Assembly (NCBI GenBank): GCA_946186495.1
Contig: CAMHNQ010000032.1
Coordinates: forward strand, 1-33,980
Origin: an uncultured Bacteroidales bacterium
Lineage (GTDB): Bacteria; Bacteroidota; Bacteroidia; Bacteroidales; WCHB1-69
Direction of reading: 5' to 3'
Length of the DNA stretch: 33,980 nt
Made by a program: the position numbers and the translations under genes. How positions within the stretch are numbered: the first letter of the stretch is position 1; each line of letters opens with the position of its first letter. A model generated the notes under the pieces. That model searched no databases and had not been told where the DNA came from. It was given only the letters and a program-made list of their open reading frames with translations. Positions 23,683 to 31,785 of the stretch are shown piece after piece.

Positions 23683-26511
23683 ATGAAGAAAATCTTTTTG
23701 TTGCTGATGGCGATGATCTGTGCGTTGACCGTTTTCGCGCAGAAGGGTGACCTGAACCTGAATGATCCCATCAAAGCCGACCCCAACGTGACCATCGGCA
23801 AGCTGGACAACGGTCTGACCTATTATATCCGCAAGAACACCTACCCGAAGAATCGTGTGGAGTTCCGTCTCGCGGTGAATGTCGGCTCCAACCAGGAGAA
23901 CGATAACCAGCAGGGTCTGGCACACTTCACCGAGCACATGGCCTTCAACGGCATCGAGGGTTTCCCGGGCAATAGCGTGGTGGATCACTTGCGCAGCAAG
24001 GGCGTGGTGTTCGGTGCCGACCTCAACGCCAATACCTACTTCGACGAGACGGTCTATATGATCCCCATGCCGACGGACGATCCTACCAACATTGACCTCG
24101 GCCTCAAAATCATGAGAGGCTGGGCTGCCGGTCTGCTCTTCGACAACAAAGAAATTGACGAGGAGCGCGGTGTCATTATCGAGGAACACCGTCTCGGTCT
24201 CGGTGCCGTGGACCGTATGCGCAAGGAGTATTGGCCGATCCTGATGCAAGGTTCCCGCTATGCCGACCGTATGCCCATTGGCAAGCTTGACATTCTGCAA
24301 ACCTTTGACTACCAAGTCATCAAGGACTTTTACAACGATTGGTATCGTCCAGACCTACAGGCGGTGATTGTGGTAGGTGATATCAACGTGGCGGAAGTGG
24401 AAGGCAAAATCAAAGCTATGTTCGGCAACATCCCCGCCAAACAAAACCCCCGCAAGAAAGAGACCTACGGAATCGCCCCCAACAAGGAACCGCTCGTGGC
24501 CGTCTGCACTGACAAGGAAGCCACCGGCAACTCGGTGATGGTCATCCGCAAGCACGAACACACTCCGATGAAGACCATCGGTGATTTCCGTGAACAACTT
24601 TGCATCGACCTCTATAACACCATGTTGGACACCCGCTTTACGGAAATGGCGCTGGACCCGAAGTGCCCGTTCATGGGTGCCAACGGCGGATATGGCAACT
24701 TTTACGGTAACACCGATGCTTACGCTTTGGAAGCCATAGCTAAGGAAAACCGCATTCCCGATGCGCTGCGCGCGCTCCTGCAAGAGGACTACCGCGTGCT
24801 GAAATACGGTTTCCTGCAGACCGAACTCGATCGTGCCAAAGAAGAACTCCTGGAGCTCTACGACAAGGCGGCCAAGGAGGCTGACAAGACCGAATCTGCC
24901 AGTTTCGCCTCCGAATACGTCAACAACTTCCTGCATCAAGACCCCATCCCGGGTGCAAAACGTGAGAACAATTACGCCAAGAAGCTGATGGGAGATATTA
25001 CCTTGGAGGAAATCAATGCATTGGCCAAGAATTGGGTGACGGAAGATAATATGGTGGCCGTTGTCACCGCCCCAGACAAAGAAGGCGTCACCGTTCCCGG
25101 CAAGGACGAGATCCTTTCTATATTGAAAGACAAGTCTTTAACTAATGTACAACCTTATGTGGATACCTATAAGGATCAGGAAATCCTCGAAAAGGAGACA
25201 CTGAAGCCCGGCAAAATCACAAATGTGGAGACAATCGAGACCGTAGGTGCCGAGAAATGGACGCTCTCTAACGGCATCACTGTCTATCTGAAGAAAACCG
25301 ACTATAAGAACGATGAGATTCTGTTTACCGCCATCAGCAAGGGCGGCAAAACGCTCTATCCCGTGAAAGATCTGGCTTCCGCTGATTTCGCTTGCGACAT
25401 TATCAACCGCGGCGGTATCTCCGAATTGGACTACAACTCCCTGATGAAGAAGATGAAAGGCAAAAACGCCGGCGTCTCCCCGGAAATCAACCTCCTGACG
25501 GAAGGCTTCAGCGGCTCCTCCTCCCCGAAAGACCTGGAGTTCTTCTTCCAGTACCTCAACGCCTTCTTCAACAACCCGCGCATCGACCCCAACGCTTTCG
25601 AATTGGTGATGGACGAGAGCCGCGAGGGTATCAAGATGCTCCAAGCACAACCGATGTACCAGTTCTTGGGCCAGTTGATTGAAGCCGCTAACAATAACGA
25701 CCCCTATATGAAACAGTTCTTCTCTTACGATGAGGAATATCTGAAACAGACTGACTTCGATCGCGCCGTGCAGATCTACAAGGAGCGTTTCGCCAATCCC
25801 GCTGACTTTACCTTCCTTTTCGTGGGCAACTACGATGAGACGGAGATGAAACAATTTGTGGAACTCTATCTCGGTTCCCTGAAGACCGAATCCGGTAAGA
25901 AAGAGAACTACAACCTCAACGTACTGAAACCGCGTCCCGACAAGGCCTCTACGAAAACCGTTTATGCCGGTACCGAGGAACAGGGCTGGATGGGCATGTT
26001 CATCACCAACCCCATCGACTGGAACTACCGTAACTCCATCATCGCCAGCATGATCGGCGAAGCCCTCGACATCCAGTTCGTGCGCATCGTGCGTGAAAAG
26101 ATGGGCGATGTCTATTCCCCGATGGTAAGTATGAGCGCCGGCAAACTGCCTCGTCCTGAAATAACCCTGATGATTCTCTTAGGTTGCGACCCGGTGAAGA
26201 CCGACAAATTGGCTACTGCCAGCCTCAAGATTCTTAACGACTTCAAGGCCAAGGGTCCAGACAATAAGACCATGGCCCTCATCAAGAAGCAGATGACCAG
26301 CACCCATGCCAAGAACATCCAATCCAACAGCTTCTGGTTAGTCTATATCAGCGGCAAGGTTATCCAAGATGAGCCGATTATCGCGCCTTCCGAATACGAC
26401 AACATCGTCAATTCGGTTACCAAGAAAGAGATGGTCGAATTCATGAAAAAGTACTTCCACCCCGAAATCTACACTCGTGTCGATATGCAGCCGACGACGA
26501 TGCAGCAATAG
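23683..26511 (+). CDS. M16 family zinc metallopeptidase (insulinase/pitrilysin type)
   Basis: The 942-residue protein has a Sec signal peptide (MKKIFLLLMAMICALTVFAQ), so it acts in the periplasm or at the outer membrane. The inverted zinc motif HFTEH is at 81-85 with the expected downstream Glu in DEERGVIIEEHRLG (about 159-171). Two tandem M16 units are present: an active N-terminal half and an inactive C-terminal half starting near 515 (EKWTLSNGITVYLKKTDYKN). A further M16_C-like region includes MGMFITNPIDWNYRNS. Family members degrade peptides and transit-type fragments. It lies between two copies of the sigma/membrane-protein module. It may be a target or part of a proteolytic signal step; this is inference. 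Confidence 0.93.
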   Translation: MKKIFLLLMAMICALTVFAQKGDLNLNDPIKADPNVTIGKLDNGLTYYIRKNTYPKNRVEFRLAVNVGSNQENDNQQGLAHFTEHMAFNGIEGFPGNSVVDHLRSKGVVFGADLNANTYFDETVYMIPMPTDDPTNIDLGLKIMRGWAAGLLFDNKEIDEERGVIIEEHRLGLGAVDRMRKEYWPILMQGSRYADRMPIGKLDILQTFDYQVIKDFYNDWYRPDLQAVIVVGDINVAEVEGKIKAMFGNIPAKQNPRKKETYGIAPNKEPLVAVCTDKEATGNSVMVIRKHEHTPMKTIGDFREQLCIDLYNTMLDTRFTEMALDPKCPFMGANGGYGNFYGNTDAYALEAIAKENRIPDALRALLQEDYRVLKYGFLQTELDRAKEELLELYDKAAKEADKTESASFASEYVNNFLHQDPIPGAKRENNYAKKLMGDITLEEINALAKNWVTEDNMVAVVTAPDKEGVTVPGKDEILSILKDKSLTNVQPYVDTYKDQEILEKETLKPGKITNVETIETVGAEKWTLSNGITVYLKKTDYKNDEILFTAISKGGKTLYPVKDLASADFACDIINRGGISELDYNSLMKKMKGKNAGVSPEINLLTEGFSGSSSPKDLEFFFQYLNAFFNNPRIDPNAFELVMDESREGIKMLQAQPMYQFLGQLIEAANNNDPYMKQFFSYDEEYLKQTDFDRAVQIYKERFANPADFTFLFVGNYDETEMKQFVELYLGSLKTESGKKENYNLNVLKPRPDKASTKTVYAGTEEQGWMGMFITNPIDWNYRNSIIASMIGEALDIQFVRIVREKMGDVYSPMVSMSAGKLPRPEITLMILLGCDPVKTDKLATASLKILNDFKAKGPDNKTMALIKKQMTSTHAKNIQSNSFWLVYISGKVIQDEPIIAPSEYDNIVNSVTKKEMVEFMKKYFHPEIYTRVDMQPTTMQQ

Positions 26512-26580
26512 GCTTTGGCTTTATAAATCCAGCCTGAATGAGAAATCCCTGAAGTTTGGTATTGCCATTTTTTGAGTTTG

Positions 26581-26610
26581 AGGTGTATCGCCACCTTCGT
26601 AGTCAAAAGG
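26581..26610 (+). promoter_or_regulatory. conserved block upstream of ECF sigma copy 2 (candidate ECF promoter)
   Basis: AGGTGTA (26581-26587) and CCTTCGTAGTCAAAAGG (26594-26610) precede the ATG at 26628. The 17-base block and its distance to the start codon equal those of copy 1; the gap between the two boxes is 5 bases shorter. Confidence 0.5.
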
Positions 26611-26627
26611 AAAACAATGTCTGAAAG

Positions 26628-27122
26628 ATGAAGCAGAAAAAAGACAAAGAACAGAAAGAACGCGACTTCGAGCGGTTAATGCAGGAGCAGCGGCAGACCA
26701 TCTACTCGGTGTGCTACCTCTTCGCTAACGACCGGCAAGAAGCGGACGACCTCGCCCAAGAGGTGCTGATACGCCTCTGGCAGGGCATCGACAGTTTCGA
26801 AGGGCGCAGCTCAGCCAAAACGTGGGTCTATCGCGTGGCCCTGAACACCTGCGTGACCCTCGACAAACGCAACCGCCGCCGTCCCGACTGCATGCCCTTG
26901 GAAATGGACATCGACCTTTTCGCCGCCGAGGAGGCCTGTCCGGCGGCAAGCCGACTGCACAAGCGCATCGCGAAACTTCACCCTTTCGACCGCGCACTGA
27001 TTCTGCTTTGGCTCGAAGACCTGCCCTACGACGAGATCGCCGCCATCCTCGGCATCACCGTCGATAACGTCAGCGTGCGCTTGGTGCGCATACGCGAGAA
27101 ACTCAAATCATTCACCGACTAA
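26628..27122 (+). CDS. ECF-type RNA polymerase sigma factor, copy 2
   Basis: This is a 164-residue near-duplicate of the sigma factor at 22558-23052, with the same region 2 and region 4 motifs and only three amino-acid differences by eye (Met18, Leu78, Met89). DNA identity is high through most of the gene. Synonymous changes cluster near the middle-to-end, for example in the codons for CPAASRLHKRIAKLHPFD. The two proteins should bind the same promoters, so the duplication probably matters for dosage or for the attached partner, not for promoter choice. A 14-base gap separates it from its membrane partner, as in copy 1. Confidence 0.92.
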   Translation: MKQKKDKEQKERDFERLMQEQRQTIYSVCYLFANDRQEADDLAQEVLIRLWQGIDSFEGRSSAKTWVYRVALNTCVTLDKRNRRRPDCMPLEMDIDLFAAEEACPAASRLHKRIAKLHPFDRALILLWLEDLPYDEIAAILGITVDNVSVRLVRIREKLKSFTD

Positions 27123-27136
27123 ACCTCAAAACAGAT

Positions 27137-27700
27137 ATGGAACAGTACGAAGACATCAAAAGTGAACTGCAGCAGGAACTGCACGACCTGCAGCAGAATG
27201 TGGAGCAGCACAGCACCTTCAACAGGGAGGTATGGCAGCGTGCGGTGAAACGATACAGTAAACAACTCTATCGGAAGAATTTGTTTTCCGCTATCTTTCT
27301 GGTGATTATGATAATCGCTTCTAACCTTATCCTCCAGTGGCCTTGGTGGCTTTTGCTCCCCGTTGACATCTTCTGGGCTTGGATTGTGTTGGACAGCCTT
27401 ATTTCAACCAACGGTCTCCGAAAAGCCGATGTCCAAAGTCGCGAAGGGCTTCTCTCATTACGGGAAAGTATGCGTAAAAGCAGCTCTTACTCAAAGCGCA
27501 AGCAAATCATTATACGAATTATAGCTTTGATTTTACTGGTGGTTATGTTTATCTACCTTTACCTATATGAGCGCGATTTTTTTGCCTCTACGCTTATCGG
27601 ATGTATTGCCGCTTCTCTTGTTGGACCGTGGTTTGCCAAGCGGACAAAGAGACAATACGACGACCTCAGCGAAGAAATCGACGAATTGCTGAAAGAATAA
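27137..27700 (+). CDS. membrane partner of the ECF sigma factor, copy 2 (putative anti-sigma/sensor)
   Basis: The 187-residue protein is homologous to that at 23067-23648. The N-terminal 45 residues (QQELHDLQQNVEQHSTFNRE) and the central loop (TNGLRKADVQSREGLLSLRES) are well kept. Membrane segments three and four (about 122-143 and 147-165) and the following stretch differ strongly. Four hydrophobic segments and the acidic C-terminal tail (DDLSEEIDELLKE) are retained. If the conserved N-terminus holds the sigma factor, the diverged membrane part may sense a different signal; this is inference from the pattern of change. The lipoprotein-leader stub begins 5 bases downstream. Confidence 0.75.
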   Translation: MEQYEDIKSELQQELHDLQQNVEQHSTFNREVWQRAVKRYSKQLYRKNLFSAIFLVIMIIASNLILQWPWWLLLPVDIFWAWIVLDSLISTNGLRKADVQSREGLLSLRESMRKSSSYSKRKQIIIRIIALILLVVMFIYLYLYERDFFASTLIGCIAASLVGPWFAKRTKRQYDDLSEEIDELLKE

Positions 27701-27704
27701 AAAG

Positions 27705-27874
27705 AGTATCTTCGCAGCATCAAATTCAGCTAACACCGTAATGAACCCCACCGCAAAATTTTTCGCCCTCTTCTGCACACTGGCGCTCCTGCTCCCCGCG
27801 TGCGTCACCGTAACGGAAACCGCTACCGAACGCTGAAAATCAACGGGATGCGGTGGATGGCGGAGAACCTGCGG
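27705..27874 (+). pseudogene. truncated FISUMP lipoprotein leader, stub A
   Basis: The ATG at 27741 opens a copy of the lipoprotein leader of the gene at 28267 (MNPTAKFFALFCTLALLLPAC). A deletion of about 10 bases after the lipobox region shifts the frame, and translation ends at codon 32 (stop 27834-27836). DNA similarity to the intact gene resumes and continues to CTGCGG at 27869-27874, where it ends abruptly. The 36 bases before the ATG (from GTATCTTCGCAGCATC) are shared with stub C at 31852 but not with the intact gene. Probably non-functional as a protein, although a 31-residue lipopeptide could be made. Confidence 0.8.
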
Positions 27875-27884
27875 TAAATGATAA

Positions 27885-28105
27885 TCAAATGATTTGTCTG
27901 TTCTGGTAGGCTTTCCACTTGTCAGGAATTGCCAAATCATAATCAGCAGACTTGAGATGCACAACATCTGGCAAGATGCACTGGCGGAATCTTGATTCAT
28001 AACGTTCGAGGTTGATCACTCTTGATGTGCTGATACCACTCAAGCTGTTGGAACGATGGAATTGTTAAACCCATCAACATAGACAATAACTTTCTGTTTA
28101 TCCAT
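27885..28105 (-). pseudogene. remnant of a NYN-domain (LabA-like) gene
   Basis: On the minus strand the ATG at 28105 gives MDKQKVIVYVDGFN, the typical start of NYN-domain PIN-like ribonucleases (KVIVYVDGFN with the first catalytic Asp). The frame then stops after eight more codons. Further along, another frame reads RYESRFRQCILPDVV, then LAIPDKWKAYQNRQII and a stop at 27885. That resembles the C-terminal end of the same family. The middle is missing, so I read it as a gene with an internal deletion. A minus-strand -7 element lies upstream at 28190-28197. Moderate confidence, since both ends are short. Confidence 0.55.
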
Positions 28106-28131
28106 TGTTTTCATTGTTTTTCAAAAAATAA

Positions 28132-28177
28132 GCCCACTTATTGGGAGTGGGCGAGCCTTAGTATATTCCACCTAAGG
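28132..28177. terminator. paired hairpins upstream of the NYN remnant
   Basis: GCCCACT (28132-28138) pairs with AGTGGGC (28146-28152). Read on the minus strand the stem is followed by TTATTTTTT, like a terminator placed between the NYN promoter and its ATG. A second stem, CCTTAG (28156-28161) with CTAAGG (28172-28177), lies beside it. Together they might form a terminator/antiterminator leader, or be the terminator of a lost gene. Confidence 0.5.
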
Positions 28178-28189
28178 GGGATTCGGTGG

Positions 28190-28197
28190 CAAAGATA
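28190..28197 (-). promoter_or_regulatory. -7 element pointing to the NYN remnant
   Basis: TATCTTTG on the minus strand fits TAnnTTTG. It is divergent from the plus-strand element at 28237, separated by an A/T-rich run. Confidence 0.5.
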
Positions 28198-28236
28198 CAA
28201 TTTTTTTTTTACTTCATTAATTTTGCAAAATAATTG

Positions 28237-28244
28237 TATTTTTG
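28237..28244 (+). promoter_or_regulatory. -7 element of the FISUMP lipoprotein gene
   Basis: TATTTTTG fits TAnnTTTG and lies 22 bases before the ATG at 28267. Longer in-frame translation from TTG at 28234 would include this element and is rejected. Confidence 0.55.
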
Positions 28245-28266
28245 CCAACGAAAAACATCTTCCGTA

Positions 28267-30084
28267 ATGAACCCCACCGCAAAACTTTTCGCCTTCTTCT
28301 GCGCACTGGCGCTTCTGCTCCCCGCGTGCGTCACCGTGCGCGACTGCGACGGGAACCGCTACCGCACGCTGAAAATCAACGGGATGCGGTGGATGGCGGA
28401 GAACCTGCGGACGACCCATTACGCTGACGGGAGCCCGATTGTACGGGGCGAGGTGGCGGACAAGGACACGACTGTTGCCTGCTATTTCGACTACGGCAAC
28501 AGCCAAGATTCCGTGCGGAAGTACGGGCTACTCTACACCTGGACGGCAGCGGTGCGCGATACGGGAACGACCTCCACGATCGTGCAAGGGGTCTGTCCCG
28601 ACGGTTGGCACCTGCCGGACGACGCGGAATGGACGGCGATGACACGGGGCTGTGTCGCGGAGGGCTACCAATATCGTATTCCCTTCTCAACCCAGAATAT
28701 GCGGGTTATCAAACGGTTTGTGCATCCGCCCCGGAGCGGCTATCGCTATCCCGGCAACTACTCGAAAGTGGGCGAAGAGTCCTTCTGGTGGAGTTCCACG
28801 CCCTCAAGCGACGGCACCGCCACGGGCCGCTATCTGGAGAACTTCAACTACCCCTGCCCGTATGTCTGCTTTGGGAAGGTCTATAACGGCTACAGCGTGC
28901 GCTGCGTGCAAGACGGGGCGAGGATCACCACCCCGAAACTCAAGGTCAAGAAACGGAAAAAAGGGAACGTGCGGAGTGTGTCGCAGTTGGACACGTTCGC
29001 CATCCCGCACGAAACGGTCATGCCCCGTTCTTTCTACTCCTTTGCTGAAAAAACGCAGGTGAACACCTGGTTCCATACGGAAGAGAAACAGATTGTTCTG
29101 AACTACTGCATAAATGGACTGAAACCGTTCTCCACATTCCAGAACCCCGGCTACCTCACCTACTATTTTTCACTCGACCGAAACAATCTGATTTACAACT
29201 GCGTCTTCGATTCTCTCACCTATCTTGTTGACAATCATTCAGATGCAAAAAGAACAGTCAAAATGAATCTATGGACAGAGGGCGGGGACAGTGTTGTCTT
29301 CACAAATTTCAGCTGTCACTACTACGTGCCGATCACTCCGGATTCGGGCTTACTATATTGCAGTACATTTCTGAAAAACATCTTCGACTATCGGCTTGAC
29401 ACGCGAATCAGGATGTTTTCACGTCCGATGTTCCATGTTTTTTCGTATAAAGACGGGCAGCTCAATCCGATTCGGGGCTTAGGCACTTATCCGGCCATCC
29501 ACCGCAGCAAAGCCAATACACGCTACAACTACCACTTCACCTCCACCATGAACAAAGACACGGATTTGGTGGCGATATACACCTTCCTCGATTCGCTGTA
29601 TGTTATCCACCGCGACGGCACGCAAGAGCAGCACTATATCCACAGTAAACACCAACGGCATGTCCAGGAAGAATTTGATACGGCCAACACGTACAATTAC
29701 ACGGAATTAGCCCGCACGGAAAGTGCCAAAACCTCGTACCTTGGTGTGGTTTATGATTCTTATCGAAACCTGTACTACATCACCGTTTCCAGACCAATGC
29801 CCTATGAGAACAAGGATGGTACACGCAACAACGTCCTCGACAAACCTTGGTCGCTGCTGGTGCTGGACTCCGCTTTCCGGCAGATTGCGGAGATGGACAT
29901 ACCCGACTGTTTGAGCAAGCATGAGCTCATGGTGGTGCCGAAGGGGATTGCCTTAGCCGACAAACGGCTGTCCGACGAAGAGAAAACCTGTTTTGTGATA
30001 TTAAGATACAATGAAAAAGACCTGTATAATACTGACATTGCTGCTGTTCGCAGGCGTTCTCGCGGCGCAACCAAACGGAAATGA
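28267..30084 (+). CDS. FISUMP-domain lipoprotein with C-terminal propeller-like region
   Basis: The protein has 605 residues. The signal ends in the lipobox LPAC (Cys21). Residues about 25-215 form a FISUMP domain (Fibrobacter succinogenes major paralogous domain): GNRYRTLKINGMRWMAENLR, YGLLYTWTAA, CPDGWHLPDDAEWTAM, FWWSSTPS and YSVRCVQD. A lysine-rich linker (about 219-237) leads to a region of about 360 residues with repeated aromatic strands (WFHTEEKQIVLNYCINGLKP, YFSLDRNNLIYN, LVVLDSAF-type) that resembles the DUF4221 propeller-like lipoproteins of Bacteroidota; this second match is weaker. It overlaps the thioredoxin-like gene by 74 bases, giving it an odd basic tail (AAVRRRSRGATKRK). 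Two truncated copies of its leader flank it. Confidence 0.8.
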   Translation: MNPTAKLFAFFCALALLLPACVTVRDCDGNRYRTLKINGMRWMAENLRTTHYADGSPIVRGEVADKDTTVACYFDYGNSQDSVRKYGLLYTWTAAVRDTGTTSTIVQGVCPDGWHLPDDAEWTAMTRGCVAEGYQYRIPFSTQNMRVIKRFVHPPRSGYRYPGNYSKVGEESFWWSSTPSSDGTATGRYLENFNYPCPYVCFGKVYNGYSVRCVQDGARITTPKLKVKKRKKGNVRSVSQLDTFAIPHETVMPRSFYSFAEKTQVNTWFHTEEKQIVLNYCINGLKPFSTFQNPGYLTYYFSLDRNNLIYNCVFDSLTYLVDNHSDAKRTVKMNLWTEGGDSVVFTNFSCHYYVPITPDSGLLYCSTFLKNIFDYRLDTRIRMFSRPMFHVFSYKDGQLNPIRGLGTYPAIHRSKANTRYNYHFTSTMNKDTDLVAIYTFLDSLYVIHRDGTQEQHYIHSKHQRHVQEEFDTANTYNYTELARTESAKTSYLGVVYDSYRNLYYITVSRPMPYENKDGTRNNVLDKPWSLLVLDSAFRQIAEMDIPDCLSKHELMVVPKGIALADKRLSDEEKTCFVILRYNEKDLYNTDIAAVRRRSRGATKRK

Positions 30085-30490
30085 CCTGAAACGGCACACC
30101 CGCTTCTTCAAGGCCTACATGCACGAGACATTCCCGGATTTCAAGATCCGCGATGGGGAGTACCTGTTCATCCTGCCGACAGGCTGCCGGAACTGTGTCG
30201 AGCAGGCAACTGACTATCTGAGTGCGCATTTGGACCTGATAGCGGGAAAGTACCAAGCGATGCTCGTCTCTGCCGCCACCCTGAAAAAGCTGCCCTCCGA
30301 CATCCGCGAAAAGGTGCCGAACCTGCTGTGTGACCCCACCAACAAGCTCGACCGAATGTCGTTCGGCATCGACGGGGTTTCTGTGCTGAAAATCAAGAAC
30401 GGAAAGATTGTAGCCTGCAAGAGTATGACCCCGGAGGATTTGAAGAAAGACCCGGCAGCGTTCTTTGTACCGATAGAAACGGCGAAATGA
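30011..30490 (+). CDS. secreted thioredoxin-like protein
   Basis: The 159-residue protein begins with a Sec signal peptide (MKKTCIILTLLLFAGVLAAQ). LFILPTGCRNCVEQATDYL (about 52-70) has a CxxC (Cys59-Arg-Asn-Cys62) in the position of a thioredoxin active site, and GVSVLKIKNGKIVA looks like the later strands of the fold. A canonical cis-proline is not obvious, although the domain is small. A periplasmic redox or peroxidase-related role is plausible. The ATG lies 74 bases inside the end of the FISUMP gene in another frame, which suggests coupled translation or a recent frameshift in the upstream gene's end. The downstream gene is convergent. Confidence 0.75.
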   Translation: MKKTCIILTLLLFAGVLAAQPNGNDLKRHTRFFKAYMHETFPDFKIRDGEYLFILPTGCRNCVEQATDYLSAHLDLIAGKYQAMLVSAATLKKLPSDIREKVPNLLCDPTNKLDRMSFGIDGVSVLKIKNGKIVACKSMTPEDLKKDPAAFFVPIETAK

Positions 30491-30508
30491 TTCTCGGCGA
30501 ATAGGGTG

Positions 30509-30523
30509 AATTATTCGATAATT
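30509..30523. terminator. small palindrome between convergent genes
   Basis: AATTAT (30509-30514) and ATAATT (30518-30523) enclose TCG and overlap the stop codon of the minus-strand ATPase. Its AT-rich stem has no good U-tract, so terminator function is uncertain. Confidence 0.3.
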
Positions 30524-31640
30524 ATTCCCATTGCAACCAAAGACTCATGATTGGATCCGATAAAAATATCTTTTTTTCTTCAATGACGATGAGATCCTTG
30601 TCCAATAGGGATTTCTTGATGATGTTGACGTTGGCGGATGATCCTAAATGGTAGTCTTGTATGATTTTGGCAGAAGACAAACCAGTGTGATTTCCATTTG
30701 CCACGGCCCGCAGGAAATTCATTTGATAGGCAGTCAGTTCATCGGTTTTGGCTTCGAAAACATCATTGCATTGATCCACTAACTCTTGGAGTGCATCAGC
30801 AAGTATGTTTTCCGACACTTTTCGTGTGGTTCTCTGGAATACATACCAAGATAGCTGCTGTACGTACGAAGAGTTTCCATCAACGTGTTCCACAATCCAC
30901 AACGACTGGTTCTTTGAAATGACTTTTCCCTCCTGTTTGAATTTGTCTTTGATGTATTTTACCCAATAGTTGGCTGGAATTCGTTGCAAATAGAGTATGT
31001 CTCCGAATTTGTAAAATGGCTTTGTGTTGTCATCGAAAAGGGCCTCCATCATGTGTTTCCTGCTCCCGAACAAGCAGTAGGAGGTTCTCTCATGATGCTG
31101 CCAAATCGAACGAAGTTCGGTCTGAAACTGCAACGAGTCAGGGTAGTTTCCAATTTGCTGAAACTCATCCACACATACCACGATTTGAATGTTTTTGCGT
31201 TGTGCTATCCTTTCCGGCAATTGGAGCAAATCGTCCATAGAATGATCTTGTGGCGAAAGCTGTAACTTGATGGTCATTTCACTCATTGGGTCTGCAGAAG
31301 CGTTCACCCCAAAACTAAAACGACTGAGAAAGTTTTTGGCATTCTCCATCCATTCCTCCATCTTGTTAGCCGTTTGGGATAACACCGCAGAAGCAAGCTT
31401 TTCACAAAAATCCTCCCTGTTGCGACACTTCTGCACATCAACATACACGACTTTCAATGACTTATTCTCTGTCAACCCCTTCACTTTTTTCACCAATGAT
31501 GTCTTACCCCATCGACGTGGAGATACAATGAAGGTGTTCACACCATATTGAAAATTAGAAACCAACTTGGTTGTTTCTTTCTCTCTGTCAGTAAATGTGT
31601 TACCACTAACAGTCCTCCCAAAAACGAACAATTTCTCCAT
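30522..31640 (-). CDS. AAA-family ATPase (archaeal-ATPase-like, PF01637 type)
   Basis: The 372-residue protein has Walker A SPRRWGKTS (40-48), preceded by a FTDREKETTKL box typical of the 'archaeal ATPase' group. Walker B IVVCVDEFQQIG is at about 173-184, and a sensor-like YCLFGSRKHMM segment follows. The C-terminus (about 300-372) is probably a winged helix (SSAKIIQDYHLGSSANVNIIKKSLLDKDLIVI), ending with DPIMSLWLQ. These STAND-like ATPases are widespread in Bacteroidota genomes with no settled function. It is the only minus-strand intact gene in the putative island. A strong palindrome lies 21 bases upstream of its ATG and may be an operator. Confidence 0.88.
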   Translation of the reverse strand: MEKLFVFGRTVSGNTFTDREKETTKLVSNFQYGVNTFIVSPRRWGKTSLVKKVKGLTENKSLKVVYVDVQKCRNREDFCEKLASAVLSQTANKMEEWMENAKNFLSRFSFGVNASADPMSEMTIKLQLSPQDHSMDDLLQLPERIAQRKNIQIVVCVDEFQQIGNYPDSLQFQTELRSIWQHHERTSYCLFGSRKHMMEALFDDNTKPFYKFGDILYLQRIPANYWVKYIKDKFKQEGKVISKNQSLWIVEHVDGNSSYVQQLSWYVFQRTTRKVSENILADALQELVDQCNDVFEAKTDELTAYQMNFLRAVANGNHTGLSSAKIIQDYHLGSSANVNIIKKSLLDKDLIVIEEKKIFLSDPIMSLWLQWE

Positions 31641-31660
31641 ACTATTAAACTAATAAACCT

Positions 31661-31684
31661 ATAACTAATAAACGTATTAGTTAT
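31661..31684. promoter_or_regulatory. perfect 10-bp palindrome upstream of the ATPase gene
   Basis: ATAACTAATA (31661-31670) and TATTAGTTAT (31675-31684) are exact inverted repeats around AACG, 21 bases before the minus-strand ATG at 31640. A near copy of half a site (GTTTATTAGTT) lies between it and the ATG. It could be a repressor operator or an RNA hairpin in the leader. Confidence 0.55.
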
Positions 31685-31785
31685 AAGATTATTGCATGAA
31701 AATCAAAACAATGCATAATATACTGACAATCAATAATTAAAGACATATTTACACTTGTCACCCGCTCCTTTCTATTGCCATCGCC

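Noticed and set aside
23879-24061. Small open frames inside the M16 gene
   Set aside because: Out-of-frame shadows in a GC-rich gene.
27837-28264. Insertion sequence next to stub A
   Set aside because: No transposase motif and no terminal inverted repeats found; the residual coding matches a NYN-domain protein instead.
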